Positions 1 through 8,894 of a stretch of 64,000 nucleotides of DNA are shown piece by piece; position 1 is the stretch's first letter, and each line of letters begins with the position of its first letter. The notes under the pieces were generated by a model. It saw only the letters and a list, made by a program, of their open reading frames with translations, was not told the origin of the DNA and made no database searches. The translations under genes and the position numbers were made by a program. The stretch spans positions 1,481,501 to 1,545,500 of the forward strand of contig NZ_CP047146.1 in assembly GCF_009834125.1 (NCBI RefSeq). Reading direction: 5' to 3'. Source of the stretch: Streptomyces sp. GS7. Its GTDB lineage: Bacteria > Actinomycetota > Actinomycetes > Streptomycetales > Streptomycetaceae.

Positions 1-674
1 TGGTCGCCCTGATCATTCAGGTCAGCATCCTCGGCAGACTCCAACTGCCCGGCGCCGTACCGGATCTGCTGCTGCTGGTGGTCCTCGGGCTGGCCCTCGT
101 CTACGGCCACGTCGGCGGCTCGCTGATCGGCTTCGGCGCCGGACTGCTCGCCGACCTCGCCCCGCCGTCCGACCACGCCATCGGGCGCTACGCCCTGGTC
201 CTGTGCGTCATCGGCTACGCCGCGGGCCTGACCAAGCCGGACAGCGGGCAGCACCGCTCGGCGACCCTGCCGCTGATGGTCGTCCTCGGCGCCGCCCTCG
301 GCTCCACGCTGCTGTACGCGGGCGTCGGCTCGCTCGTCGGCGACACCGCGGCCCGGCACGTCGGCATCGTCGGGCTGCTGCTCAGCTCCACGCTCTACGA
401 CCTGCTGCTGGCCCCCTTCACCGTCCCGCTGGTGATGGCGCTGGCGCGCCGGACGGAGCACGATCCGCTGGCCACCGACGGCTCCGGCGGCTCCGCGATT
501 CCGGTGGCCCGCCGGAAGCCGGCGTACGGCTGGCTCAACACCGGCACCGGCCTCAAGGCCAGCCGCGGCGCCATGAAGGCGGTACGGACCGGCCGGGTGC
601 CCAAGCCGGCGCGGGGCGGCAAGTCGGGCCGCATGAAGGGCGTCAAGGGACTCAAGGGGGTCAAGAGGCTGTGA
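1..674 (+). CDS. mreD: Rod shape-determining protein MreD (5' end outside window)
   Basis: The reading frame is open from the first base, so the gene starts before the window. The visible ~224 residues are mostly hydrophobic helices (LLLLVVLGLALVYG, then about four more membrane segments), followed by a basic, Gly/Lys-rich cytoplasmic tail ending in KGVKGLKGVKRL. MreD is the integral membrane partner of MreB/MreC in the wall-elongation complex; in streptomycetes this complex works mainly in spore-wall synthesis. It is followed after 49 bp by PBP2 and then rodA, the standard mreBCD-pbp2-rodA order, which supports the call more than sequence similarity alone. The long basic tail is longer than in short MreD proteins and is probably a species feature. 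Confidence 0.88.
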   Translation, partial: VALIIQVSILGRLQLPGAVPDLLLLVVLGLALVYGHVGGSLIGFGAGLLADLAPPSDHAIGRYALVLCVIGYAAGLTKPDSGQHRSATLPLMVVLGAALGSTLLYAGVGSLVGDTAARHVGIVGLLLSSTLYDLLLAPFTVPLVMALARRTEHDPLATDGSGGSAIPVARRKPAYGWLNTGTGLKASRGAMKAVRTGRVPKPARGGKSGRMKGVKGLKGVKRL

Positions 675-723
675 GCGCCCACCCGTCACCCGACCACCAC
701 CCCGCATGGAGGCGCTGCGCGCC

Positions 724-2868
724 ATGAGCAATATTCCGGAAACCGGCCGGACCTCGCGGGTCACCATCCGGCTGGTCGCGATCCAGATCCTGGTCTTCTC
801 GCTGCTGGCCACGCTCGGCGGCCGGCTCTGGTACCTCCAGATCCGCAACGGCCAGGAGTACGCCGCCAAGGCCAGGTCCAACCACGTCCAGCAGGTCATC
901 GACCCGGCCACCCGCGGCTCCATCCTCGACGCCCGCGGGGTGGCGCTGGCCGACAACCAGACCCGGCTCGTGGTCTCCGCCAGCCGCACCGACCTGCTGA
1001 AGATGAAGGACGGCGGCAAGGCCGTGCTCACCCGGCTGGCCAAGGTCCTGAACCTGCCCGCGCAGGAGATCCGCGACAAGGTCCGGCTCTGCGACGCCAA
1101 GACCCCGCAGCCCTGCTGGAACGGCTCGCCCTACCAGCCGATCCCGATCACCGACGAGGCCACCACCCAGCAGGCCCTCCAGATCCGCGAGCGCTCCGAG
1201 GACTTCCCGGGCATCAGTGCCGAGCCCACCGCCGTACGCCGCTACGCCGCCCCCGGCGACGCCAACGCCGCCCAGGTTCTCGGCTATCTGTCGCCGGTCA
1301 CCGACGAGGAGATCACGAAGGCCAAGAACAGCCCCGCGCCGCTGCTGCGCTCCGACCAGATCGGCCGGTCCGGGCTGGAGCGGCAGTACGACGAGTACCT
1401 GCGCGGCAAGGCCGCCGTCACCCGTTACGAGGTCGACAACCTCGGCCGGGTCATCGGCCAGGCCAAGAGCGACAAGGGCCAGGCCGGTTCGAGCGTGGTC
1501 ACCAGCATCGACGCCCGCGTGCAGGCCATAGCGGAGAAGCAGCTCGACCAGGCGATGAAGGACGCCCGCCAGCAGGTGGACCGGAACACCGGCACCAACT
1601 ACAAGGCCGACTCCGGCGCCGTGGTCGTCATGGAGGCCAAGACCGGCCGGGTGGTGGCGATGGCCTCCAACCCCACCTACGACCCCAACGCCTGGGTCGG
1701 CGGCATCTCCGGCAAGGACTACGCCCACCTCACCGGCAAGGACTCCAACTACCCGCTGCTCAACCGCGCCATCCAGGGGCAGGCCGCCCCCGGCTCGATC
1801 TTCAAGGTCATCTCGACCTCCGCCGCGGTCAACGCCGGCTACCCCTTCGACGGCCACTACCCCTGCACCAGCTCGTACAGCATCGGCGGCCAGGTCTTCC
1901 GGAACTTCGAGGGCGAATCGCAGGGCGACATCAGCCTGGGCCGTGCGCTGGAGGTCTCCTGCGACACCGTCTTCTACCGGATCGGGCACGAGGAGTGGAA
2001 GAAGGACGGCGGCGACAAGCCCAAGGCGAACCCCAGCGACTGGTTCTACAAGACGGCCCACCAGTTCGGCCTCGGCAAGACCACCGGCATCGACCTCCCC
2101 AACGAGGTGAAGGGCCGGGTCCCCGACCGCCAGTGGAAGAACGCGTTCTGGAAGGCCAACAAGGACACCTGGTGCTCGCAGGGCAAGAGCGGTGACGACT
2201 ACGTCTCCAAGCTCGCCCGTGAGGGCTGCCTCGAAGGCATGAAGCTGCACGCCTACGACTCGATCAACTACGCCATCGGACAGGGCGACACCCTCGTCAC
2301 CCCGATCCAGATGGCGACCATCTACGGCGCGCTCAGCAACGGGGGCACGCTCTACAACCCGACCGTCGGCAAGGCGATCGTCAGCGCCGACGGCAAGCAC
2401 GTCCGGATGATCCAGCCCAAGGCGCACGGCCACCTGCCCGACACGCCCCAGACGCTCCAGCAGATCGGCGCCGCGCTCCAGGGCGTGACGATGCGCGGTA
2501 CCGCCGCCTGGCGTTTCCAGGGCTGGCCGCAGGACAAGATCCCGATGCACGCCAAGACCGGTACGGCCGAGGTCTACGGCAAGCAGACCACCTCGTGGTT
2601 CGCGACGTACACCAAGGACTACACGATCGTCATGACCATCTCCCAGGGTGGTACCGGCTCCGGCGCCTCCGGCCCGGCCGTACGCAAGATCTACGACGCG
2701 CTCTACGGCGTCAACGACAAGGGCGAGATCGACCCCAAGGCCGCCCTCCTCCCGAAGCCGGAGACCTCGCTGCCCAAGATCGAGAGCGACGGCACCATCG
2801 AGGCCCAGCCCATCAAGCCGCCGCCGGCCGACCCGTCCCCGTCGCCCTCCGGGAGTCCGCCGCAGTGA
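724..2868 (+). CDS. mrdA: Penicillin-binding protein 2 (peptidoglycan D,D-transpeptidase)
   Basis: A 714-residue class B PBP with one N-terminal membrane anchor (about residues 15-40), a dimerisation/pedestal region and a C-terminal transpeptidase. The catalytic SxxK is Ser358-Ile-Phe-Lys361 in PGSIFKVIS, and the KTG box is Lys611 in HAKTGTAE. It cross-links lateral or spore-wall peptidoglycan with RodA. I place the start at 724 rather than the in-frame ATG at 706 because a GGAGG at 708-712 overlaps the 706 ATG and lies 11 nt before the 724 ATG. The C-terminus is a Pro/Ser-rich tail (PPPADPSPSPSGSPPQ). Its stop overlaps the rodA GTG start, so the two are translationally coupled. Confidence 0.95.
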   Translation: MSNIPETGRTSRVTIRLVAIQILVFSLLATLGGRLWYLQIRNGQEYAAKARSNHVQQVIDPATRGSILDARGVALADNQTRLVVSASRTDLLKMKDGGKAVLTRLAKVLNLPAQEIRDKVRLCDAKTPQPCWNGSPYQPIPITDEATTQQALQIRERSEDFPGISAEPTAVRRYAAPGDANAAQVLGYLSPVTDEEITKAKNSPAPLLRSDQIGRSGLERQYDEYLRGKAAVTRYEVDNLGRVIGQAKSDKGQAGSSVVTSIDARVQAIAEKQLDQAMKDARQQVDRNTGTNYKADSGAVVVMEAKTGRVVAMASNPTYDPNAWVGGISGKDYAHLTGKDSNYPLLNRAIQGQAAPGSIFKVISTSAAVNAGYPFDGHYPCTSSYSIGGQVFRNFEGESQGDISLGRALEVSCDTVFYRIGHEEWKKDGGDKPKANPSDWFYKTAHQFGLGKTTGIDLPNEVKGRVPDRQWKNAFWKANKDTWCSQGKSGDDYVSKLAREGCLEGMKLHAYDSINYAIGQGDTLVTPIQMATIYGALSNGGTLYNPTVGKAIVSADGKHVRMIQPKAHGHLPDTPQTLQQIGAALQGVTMRGTAAWRFQGWPQDKIPMHAKTGTAEVYGKQTTSWFATYTKDYTIVMTISQGGTGSGASGPAVRKIYDALYGVNDKGEIDPKAALLPKPETSLPKIESDGTIEAQPIKPPPADPSPSPSGSPPQ

Positions 2869-4079
2869 GCACCCCGCTCTTCTCCCGGGCGTTCGCCGTC
2901 CGCCGCTACACCCCCGAGCCGGGCGTCTGGAGCAAGCTGACCGCCCACGACTCGGTGGTGCGCAGGCTGGACTGGATACTGCTGCTGTCCTGCCTCGGGC
3001 TGTCCTTCCTCGGCTCGCTGCTGGTCTTCTCCGCCACCCGCAACCGCACCGGGCTCACCAAGGGCGACGAGTACCTCTTCCTCCTGCACCACGTGCTGAA
3101 CACCGGTATCGGGCTGGCCCTGGCGGCCGGCACCGTCTGGCTGAGCCACCGCACCCTGCGCGGTGCCGTCCCGGTCCTCTTCGGCGTCTCGGTGCTGCTC
3201 GCGCTGCTGGTGCTGTCCCCGCTGGGCGCCACCATCAACGGCTCGCGCTCCTGGCTGGCGATCCCCGGCGGCTTCTCGCTCCAGCCCGCCGAGTTCACCA
3301 AGATCACCATCACGCTCGGCATGGCGATGGTGCTGGCCGCCCGGGTCGACGCCGGCGACCGCCCGCGCCCCGACCACCGCACCGTCGTCCAGGCCCTCGG
3401 CCTGGCCGCGATCCCGGTGGGCGTCATCCTGCTGATGCCCGACCTCGGTTCGGTGATGGTGCTGGGCGCCATCGTCCTGGGCGTGCTGGTCGCCTCCGGC
3501 TGCTCCAACCGCTGGATCCTCGGCCTGCTGGGCACCGGCGTCGTCGGCTGCCTCGCCATCTGGCAGCTCGGGCTGCTGGACGCGTACCAGATCGCCCGCT
3601 TCGCCGCGTTCGCCGACCCGAGCCTGGACCCGTCCGGCGTCGGCTACAACACCAACCAGGCGCGGATCGCGATCGGCGGCGGCGGGCTGACCGGCTCCGG
3701 CCTCTTCCACGGCAGCCAGACCACCGGCCAGTTCGTCCCCGAGCAGCAGACCGACTTCATCTTCACCGTCGCCGGCGAGGAACTGGGCTTCCTGGGCGCG
3801 GGGTTGATCATCCTCCTGCTGGGCGTGGTGCTCTGGCGCGCCTGCCGGATCGCCCGCGGGACCGGCGAGCTCTACGGCACGATCGTGGCCGCCGGCATCG
3901 TCGCGTGGTTCGCGTTCCAGTCCTTCGAGAACATCGGGATGACCCTCGGCATCATGCCCGTCACCGGTCTGCCGCTGCCGTTCGTCTCCTACGGAGGCAC
4001 CTCGATGTTCGCGGTCTGGATCGCCATCGGGCTGCTCCAGTCGATCCGCGTGCAGCGCCCGGTGTCCGCCGCGCGCTGA
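2865..4079 (+). CDS. rodA: RodA/FtsW/SpoVE family peptidoglycan glycosyltransferase
   Basis: A 404-residue SEDS polytopic membrane protein with about ten hydrophobic segments. The family signature GEELGFLGAGLIILL follows the QQTDFIFTV motif, and the late conserved loop reads TGLPLPFVSYGGTS. It polymerises glycan strands from lipid II, paired with the PBP2 encoded immediately upstream. The GTG start at 2865 overlaps the PBP2 stop (GTGA), which fixes the start; longer in-frame openings into PBP2 are unlikely. In S. coelicolor the equivalent gene of this cluster (sfr) functions in spore-wall synthesis; that role is inferred from gene order here. Confidence 0.95.
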   Translation: MSTPLFSRAFAVRRYTPEPGVWSKLTAHDSVVRRLDWILLLSCLGLSFLGSLLVFSATRNRTGLTKGDEYLFLLHHVLNTGIGLALAAGTVWLSHRTLRGAVPVLFGVSVLLALLVLSPLGATINGSRSWLAIPGGFSLQPAEFTKITITLGMAMVLAARVDAGDRPRPDHRTVVQALGLAAIPVGVILLMPDLGSVMVLGAIVLGVLVASGCSNRWILGLLGTGVVGCLAIWQLGLLDAYQIARFAAFADPSLDPSGVGYNTNQARIAIGGGGLTGSGLFHGSQTTGQFVPEQQTDFIFTVAGEELGFLGAGLIILLLGVVLWRACRIARGTGELYGTIVAAGIVAWFAFQSFENIGMTLGIMPVTGLPLPFVSYGGTSMFAVWIAIGLLQSIRVQRPVSAAR

Positions 4080-4093
4080 GCCCGTGGGCTCCG

Positions 4094-4135
4094 GGCCGGC
4101 CTGCGGCCGGGCCGGTACGGGGCCGCAGGCCGGCC
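4094..4135. terminator. Bidirectional hairpin between convergent rodA and the ATPase gene
   Basis: A perfect 15-bp inverted repeat (4094-4108 with 4121-4135) with a 12-nt loop lies between two converging genes. There is no U-tract, as is common for terminators in high-GC actinobacteria. Confidence 0.7.
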
Positions 4136-4137
4136 GC

Positions 4138-4632
4138 TCAGCGCGGGGTGTGCAGGGTGAACCACAGGGACGCCGAGCGGGGCGGCCCGGCGAACGGGGT
4201 CATGCCCCAGTCGTCGGCGAGCCGGCTGATCAGCAGCAGCCCGTGCGCCGGGTCGCGGTCGCCGGGCGGCACATGCGGTGCCCCGCGGGGCGGAACGTGC
4301 CGGAGGCCCTCGGGGGAGGGTGCGGGGAGGCGGACCGCCGCCGGCGGCTCGTCGTGCACGCTGATCCGCAGCCCGTGACCGGCCGTCAGCACCCGCAGCA
4401 GGATGTCCGCGGGCGCGGGGGTGCGCAGATGGGAGGTGGTGACCGCCTCCGACGTCAGCAGCACGGCGGTGTCCAGCAGGGGGGCGAGCGGGCCCCGGCG
4501 CAGCACCGTGCGGACGAAGTCCCGGGCGGCCTTCGGGGCGGTGGGGCTGCTCGGCGCGGTCAGCAGATGGGGGCGGGCGCCCGCCGAGACGCAGAGCGGG
4601 GGCCGGGCGACGGCTGCGGTATGGGGGTGCAC
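4138..4632 (-). CDS. Small ATP-binding protein of the anti-sigma/RsbW histidine-kinase-like family
   Basis: A 164-residue protein with features of the HATPase fold seen in the many short RsbW/SpoIIAB-like proteins of streptomycetes. It has an N-terminal helix with conserved ARDFVR, the AVLLTSEAVTTSH helix in the place of the N-box, a Pro-rich middle, and the C-terminal glycine region GLLLISRLADDWGM followed by a final beta strand (SLWFTL). The start is taken as GTG at 4632 because GGGAG lies 8 nt upstream; the ORF remains open upstream without a site. The normal N-box Asn is replaced by His/Ser, so kinase activity is uncertain. Partner sigma or anti-anti-sigma genes are not adjacent. Another member of the family begins at the right window edge. 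Confidence 0.72.
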   Translation of the reverse strand: MHPHTAAVARPPLCVSAGARPHLLTAPSSPTAPKAARDFVRTVLRRGPLAPLLDTAVLLTSEAVTTSHLRTPAPADILLRVLTAGHGLRISVHDEPPAAVRLPAPSPEGLRHVPPRGAPHVPPGDRDPAHGLLLISRLADDWGMTPFAGPPRSASLWFTLHTPR

Positions 4633-4787
4633 GGTTTCTCCCGGTGTCGGTCGAACGCCGGTCGCCACGCTGCGTGGGCGACCTGTCACACACCGTAAGA
4701 CACCGTGTGCCGGCAGTGCTACCCGCCCACCGGAGCGCGCGACCCCGCCGCGGTGCCGGGTGGGTGGTCGGGCGGGTGGTGGCTGAC

Positions 4788-4793
4788 TAGATT
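4788..4793 (+). promoter_or_regulatory. Probable -10 box of a leaderless transcript
   Basis: TAGATT lies exactly 6 nt before the ATG at 4800, and there is no Shine-Dalgarno sequence. The spacing places transcription start at or next to the start codon. Confidence 0.5.
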
Positions 4794-4799
4794 CGATGC

Positions 4800-6389
4800 A
4801 TGGCGGACACCGTGCGGGAGATCGAGCGGAAGTACGAGGCCGCAAGCGCCACCGACGACATCCGGCTCCCCGACCTGACCGGGATCGGCCGGGTCGCGAC
4901 CGTGGTGGAACAGGGCGCCGAAGACCTCGACGCCCTCTACTACGACACCGGCGACCAGCGCCTCGCCGCGGACGGCATCACCCTGCGGCGGCGCACCGGC
5001 GGTGCCGACGCGGGCTGGCACCTCAAGCTCCCGGTCGCGCTCGCGGGCGCCGCCGGCTGTGTGCGCGACGAGATCCGGGCGCCGCTGTCCGGCGCCCCGC
5101 CCGCCGAGCTGGCCGCGCTGGTCCGCTCGCGGGTGCGCGGCGCCGAGCTGGTCCCCGTCGTACGGCTGCGCACCCGGCGTACCGTCCGGGTGCTCCGGGA
5201 CGCCGCGGGCGCGCCGCTCGCCGAGGTCGCGGTGGACGAGGTGCGGGCGCGGCGGCTGCACCCGGAGGGGCTGGGCCGGGCCGGCAAGGCCCGCTGGCGC
5301 GAGGTCGAGGTGGAACTGGCGCCGGAGCGCGGGGACTTGGCCCTGCTGGACGAGGCCGGTCGGCTGCTGGCCGCCGCGGGGCTGCGCCCGGCGCCGGCGC
5401 GCTCGAAGCTGGCGAGGGCGCTGGCGCAGACCGCGCCGGACGGGGCGGCAGGGGTGGCGGAGGCGGCGGGGGAGAAGCCGCCGCGGCCGGCCGGGAGGGG
5501 CCGTCGCACCGCCGGAGACGTCGTCCTGGACTATGTCCGCGAGCAGGTCCGGGCGATCGTCGCACTGGACCCCGCCGTCCGCCGCGACCTGCCCGACGCC
5601 GTCCACCAGATGCGGGTCGCCACCCGTCGGCTGCGCAGCGCCTTCCGCTCCTACGCCGCGGTGCTCGACCGGGCCGCAACCGACCCGATCGGCGCCGAAC
5701 TCCGCTGGCTGGCCGTCGAGTTGGGGGTGGGACGGGACCAGGAGGTGCTGGCCGAACGGCTGGCGGGCGCGCTGGCCGAGGTGCCCCGGACGCTGCGGCT
5801 GGGCCCGGTCACCGCCCGGCTGCGCATCTGGTCGGGGCGCCGCCGTACGGGAGCGCGCGGCCGGCTGCTCGCCGCGCTCGACGGGCCGCGCTATCTCGCC
5901 CTGCTGGAGGCCCTGCACGCCCTGCTCGCCGATCCGCCGCTGCGCGCCCCCGCCGCCCGGCCCGCCCCCGGGATCGTCGCCGACGCCGTGCTGAAGGACT
6001 ACCGGCGGCTGGCCGGCCGCGTCGAGACGGCCCTCGGCACCCCCGCCGGACCGGCCCGCGACGAGGCGCTGCACAGCGCCCGCAAGGCCGCCAAGCGGAT
6101 CCGGTACGCCGCGGAGGCGGCCCAGCCGGCGCTGGGCCGCCCGGCGCGGACGTTCACCCGGCGGGCCAAGCAGGTCCAGCAGCTGCTCGGCGACCACCAG
6201 GACAGCGTGGTCGCCCGCGCGGCCCTGCGCGAACTGGCCACCCAGGCCCGCGGGGCCGGTGAGAGCGGTTTCACCTTCGGCCTGCTCTACGGCCGGGAGG
6301 AGGCCCGCGCCGCCGACCGCGAACGGGAACTGCCGGGGTTGTGGGCGAAGGTCTCCCGTCCGAAGTACCGGGACGCCCTGCGGCGGTGA
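4800..6389 (+). CDS. CYTH and CHAD domain-containing protein
   Basis: A 529-residue protein with two domains. The N-terminal CYTH (triphosphate tunnel metalloenzyme) domain, about residues 1-200, carries the signature EIERKYE near its start and alternating charged beta strands (EVEVELAPE). After a Pro/Arg-rich linker near residue 225, the CHAD domain (about 235-520) follows. CHAD is helical, with repeated basic and His residues (VHQMRVATRRLRSAFRSY and ALHSARKAAKRIRYAAEAA) that bind polyphosphate. CYTH-CHAD fusions are linked to inorganic polyphosphate or triphosphate metabolism. The substrate cannot be decided from sequence. The gene stands alone, divergent from the ATPase gene. Confidence 0.88.
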   Translation: MADTVREIERKYEAASATDDIRLPDLTGIGRVATVVEQGAEDLDALYYDTGDQRLAADGITLRRRTGGADAGWHLKLPVALAGAAGCVRDEIRAPLSGAPPAELAALVRSRVRGAELVPVVRLRTRRTVRVLRDAAGAPLAEVAVDEVRARRLHPEGLGRAGKARWREVEVELAPERGDLALLDEAGRLLAAAGLRPAPARSKLARALAQTAPDGAAGVAEAAGEKPPRPAGRGRRTAGDVVLDYVREQVRAIVALDPAVRRDLPDAVHQMRVATRRLRSAFRSYAAVLDRAATDPIGAELRWLAVELGVGRDQEVLAERLAGALAEVPRTLRLGPVTARLRIWSGRRRTGARGRLLAALDGPRYLALLEALHALLADPPLRAPAARPAPGIVADAVLKDYRRLAGRVETALGTPAGPARDEALHSARKAAKRIRYAAEAAQPALGRPARTFTRRAKQVQQLLGDHQDSVVARAALRELATQARGAGESGFTFGLLYGREEARAADRERELPGLWAKVSRPKYRDALRR

Positions 6390-6497
6390 CCGCACGGGCG
6401 CCCGGCCGCCGCGGTGCGGGGCGCTCGCCGTGCCGAGGGGTGACTCCGAGCGGGTTACGCTTGTGAGTCGCCCCTTGTCAGCCCATGAAGGTTCGAG

Positions 6498-8438
6498 ATG
6501 TCCGAGTCGGTTTTCCCGCAGCTCGAAGCTCTGCTGCCCCATGTGCAGAAGCCGATCCAGTACGTCGGCGGAGAGCTGAATTCCACCGTTAAGCCCTGGG
6601 ACAGCTGCGACGTCCGCTGGGCGCTCATGTACCCCGACGCCTACGAGGTCGGGCTGCCCAACCAGGGCGTCATGATCCTCTACGAGGTCCTCAACGAGCG
6701 GCAGGGCGTCCTCGCCGAGCGCACGTACAGCGTGTGGCCGGACCTCGAAGAGCTGATGCGCGAGCACGAGGTGCCGCAGTTCACCGTCGACAGCCACCGC
6801 CCGGTCGGTGCCTTCGACGTCTTCGGCCTGAGCTTCTCCACCGAACTCGGCTACACCAACATGCTCACCGCCCTGGACCTGGCCGGTATCCCGCTGGAGT
6901 CCAAGGACCGCACCGAGGACCACCCGCTGGTGCTGGCCGGCGGACACGCCGCCTTCAACCCGGAGCCGATCGCGGACTTCCTGGACTGCGCGGTGGTCGG
7001 CGACGGCGAGCAGGCGGTGCTGGAGATCACCGAGATCATCCGCGCCTGGAAGAACGAGGGCCGGCCGGGCGGGCGCGACGAGCTGCTCCTCCGCCTCGCC
7101 AGGACCGGCAGCGTCTACGTCCCCAAGTTCTACGACGTCGAGTACCTCGCCGACGGCCGCATCTCGCGCGTCGTGCCGAACCGCTCCGGCGTCCCGTGGC
7201 GGGTCTCCAAGCACACCGTCATGGACCTCGACGAGTGGCCCTACCCCAAGCAGCCGCTCGTCCCCCTGGCCGAGACCGTCCACGAGCGGATGTCGGTCGA
7301 GATCTTCCGTGGCTGCACCCGCGGCTGCCGTTTCTGCCAGGCCGGCATGATCACGCGTCCCGTACGGGAGCGAAGCATCACCGGCATCGGCGAGATGGTG
7401 GACAAGGGCCTGAAGGCCACGGGATTCGAGGAGGTCGGCCTGCTGTCGCTGTCCTCCGCGGACCACACCGAGATCGGCGACATCGCGAAGGGCCTCGCCG
7501 ACCGGTACGAGGAAGACAAGATCGGCCTGTCGCTCCCCTCCACCCGGGTCGACGCCTTCAACATCGACCTCGCCAACGAGCTGACCCGCAACGGCCGCCG
7601 CTCCGGGCTGACCTTCGCCCCCGAGGGCGGCAGCGAGCGGATCCGCAAGGTCATCAACAAGATGGTCTCCGAAGAGGACCTGATCAGGACCGTCTCGACC
7701 GCCTACGGCAACGGCTGGCGGCAGGTCAAGCTCTACTTCATGTGCGGTCTGCCGACCGAGACCGACGAGGACGTCCTCCAGATCGCGGACATGGCGACCA
7801 AGGTCATCGCCAAGGGCCGCGAGGTCTCCCGGTCCAACGACATCCGCTGCACGGTCTCCATCGGCGGGTTCGTGCCCAAGCCGCACACCCCCTTCCAGTG
7901 GGCCCCGCAGCTCTCCGCCGAGGAGACCGACGCCCGCCTGGAGAAGCTCCGCGACAAGATCCGCGGCGACAAGAAGTACGGCCGCTCCATCGGCTTCCGC
8001 TACCACGACGGCAAGCCCGGCATCGTCGAGGGCCTGCTCTCCCGCGGCGACCGCCGCATCGGCGCGGTCATCCGCGCCGTCTACGAGGACGGCGGCCGGT
8101 TCGACGGCTGGCGCGAGCACTTCTCGTACGACCGCTGGATGCAGGCCGCCGAGAAGACCCTCCCGGACTTCGGGGTGGACGTCGCCTGGTACACCACCCG
8201 CGAGCGCACCTACGAGGAGGTCCTCCCCTGGGACCACCTCGACTCCGGCCTGGACAAGGACTGGCTCTGGGAGGACTGGCAGGACGCCCTCGACGAGACC
8301 GAGGTCGAGGACTGCCGCTGGACCCCGTGCTTCGACTGCGGCGTCTGTCCTCAGATGGACACCCAGATCCAGATCGGCCCGACGGGCAAGAAGCTGCTCC
8401 CGCTGAGCGTGAAGCAGTCTGCGAACAGCGGCCAGTGA
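6498..8438 (+). CDS. B12-binding radical SAM protein (TIGR03960 type), 3' end apparently replaced
   Basis: A 646-residue protein with an N-terminal cobalamin-binding-like region, a radical SAM core with the cluster motif Cys273-x3-Cys277-x2-Cys280 (RGCTRGCRFCQAG), and a C-terminal Cys-rich end (CFDCGVC). The biochemical role of this family is unproven. It normally sits directly before a TIGR03936/DUF2344 gene, but here that partner is 9.3 kb away at 17715, separated by the insertion. The last residues after the conserved KKLLP (LSVKQSANSGQ) differ from the tail encoded at 16400-16423 (PTVVT), so the native tail has probably been exchanged for one carried by the inserted element. The reading frame is restored by this exchange. 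Confidence 0.9.
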   Translation: MSESVFPQLEALLPHVQKPIQYVGGELNSTVKPWDSCDVRWALMYPDAYEVGLPNQGVMILYEVLNERQGVLAERTYSVWPDLEELMREHEVPQFTVDSHRPVGAFDVFGLSFSTELGYTNMLTALDLAGIPLESKDRTEDHPLVLAGGHAAFNPEPIADFLDCAVVGDGEQAVLEITEIIRAWKNEGRPGGRDELLLRLARTGSVYVPKFYDVEYLADGRISRVVPNRSGVPWRVSKHTVMDLDEWPYPKQPLVPLAETVHERMSVEIFRGCTRGCRFCQAGMITRPVRERSITGIGEMVDKGLKATGFEEVGLLSLSSADHTEIGDIAKGLADRYEEDKIGLSLPSTRVDAFNIDLANELTRNGRRSGLTFAPEGGSERIRKVINKMVSEEDLIRTVSTAYGNGWRQVKLYFMCGLPTETDEDVLQIADMATKVIAKGREVSRSNDIRCTVSIGGFVPKPHTPFQWAPQLSAEETDARLEKLRDKIRGDKKYGRSIGFRYHDGKPGIVEGLLSRGDRRIGAVIRAVYEDGGRFDGWREHFSYDRWMQAAEKTLPDFGVDVAWYTTRERTYEEVLPWDHLDSGLDKDWLWEDWQDALDETEVEDCRWTPCFDCGVCPQMDTQIQIGPTGKKLLPLSVKQSANSGQ

Positions 8439-8664
8439 TGTGAGCGACGCCTTACGGCGGATCGCCGACGCTGTGACTGACGTCACGGAGCCCTGAGATG
8501 GCTGACGTGCTGAGCGCGCTCGGCGTCGGCGTCTCGGAGCGTCGGCGGTCCGTCGCATCGGCAGAGATGCCCGGAACGCCTCTGCCGACGCAGGGAGGCC
8601 CCTCGAACGTCCACTCCGAGGTTGAGTGGGTGTGAGGGGCCTTCGGGCGTATTGCGCGGCCTGG
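8344..8664 (+). repeat. Left junction repeat of the insertion (copy A)
   Basis: This stretch covers the last ~95 bp of the radical SAM gene plus ~225 bp of downstream noncoding DNA. It recurs at 12286-12597 with only scattered changes, a 6-bp in-frame insertion and a 16-bp deletion. The first 52 bp (8352-8403) also recur at 16355-16406 with one mismatch. I read it as the attL-like junction. Outside the coding part it contains TGACGTCA at 8478-8485 and two conserved hairpins. Confidence 0.8.
8555..8642 (+). terminator. Two consecutive hairpins in the element left arm
   Basis: Hairpin 1 pairs 8555-8566 with 8580-8591 (12 bp, one G-T). Hairpin 2 pairs 8596-8604 with 8634-8642 (AGGCCCCTC/GAGGGGCCT), with an inner CCACTC/GAGTGG stem. 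The same structures occur at 12487-12574, where the apical loop changed but the stems are intact. They may terminate the radical SAM transcript or serve recombination. Confidence 0.6.
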
Positions 8665-8894
8665 TTGTCCGATGGTCGCCGGAGTGCCCGCGCCCGAGTG
8701 CTGCACGCGCCCTGTCTAGGCCATTCGTTCGAATCGGGTCGAGAAGGCCAGCGTGACCGAACGCGACTCAGTGGGCTGACTGCCGTGTCGGCGCGGCGCC
8801 TGTCACCCCCGGGCAGGGGGCCGAGGCGCCGCGGGCCGCAGTCGACGACGGTCAAACCGCCGCCTTGCACCCACCGTCTCGGTGCTGGGCCGGG

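Noticed and set aside
706..723. Earlier ATG for PBP2 at 706
   Set aside because: The ribosome site GGAGG overlaps this codon, so translation should start at 724.
8716..8760. TTCGAATCGG resembling a tRNA T-arm
   Set aside because: No acceptor, D or anticodon arms can be built around it.
4719..8870. A 1383-codon minus-strand open frame across the CYTH-CHAD and radical SAM genes
   Set aside because: It overlaps two well-supported genes and is a GC-skew artefact.
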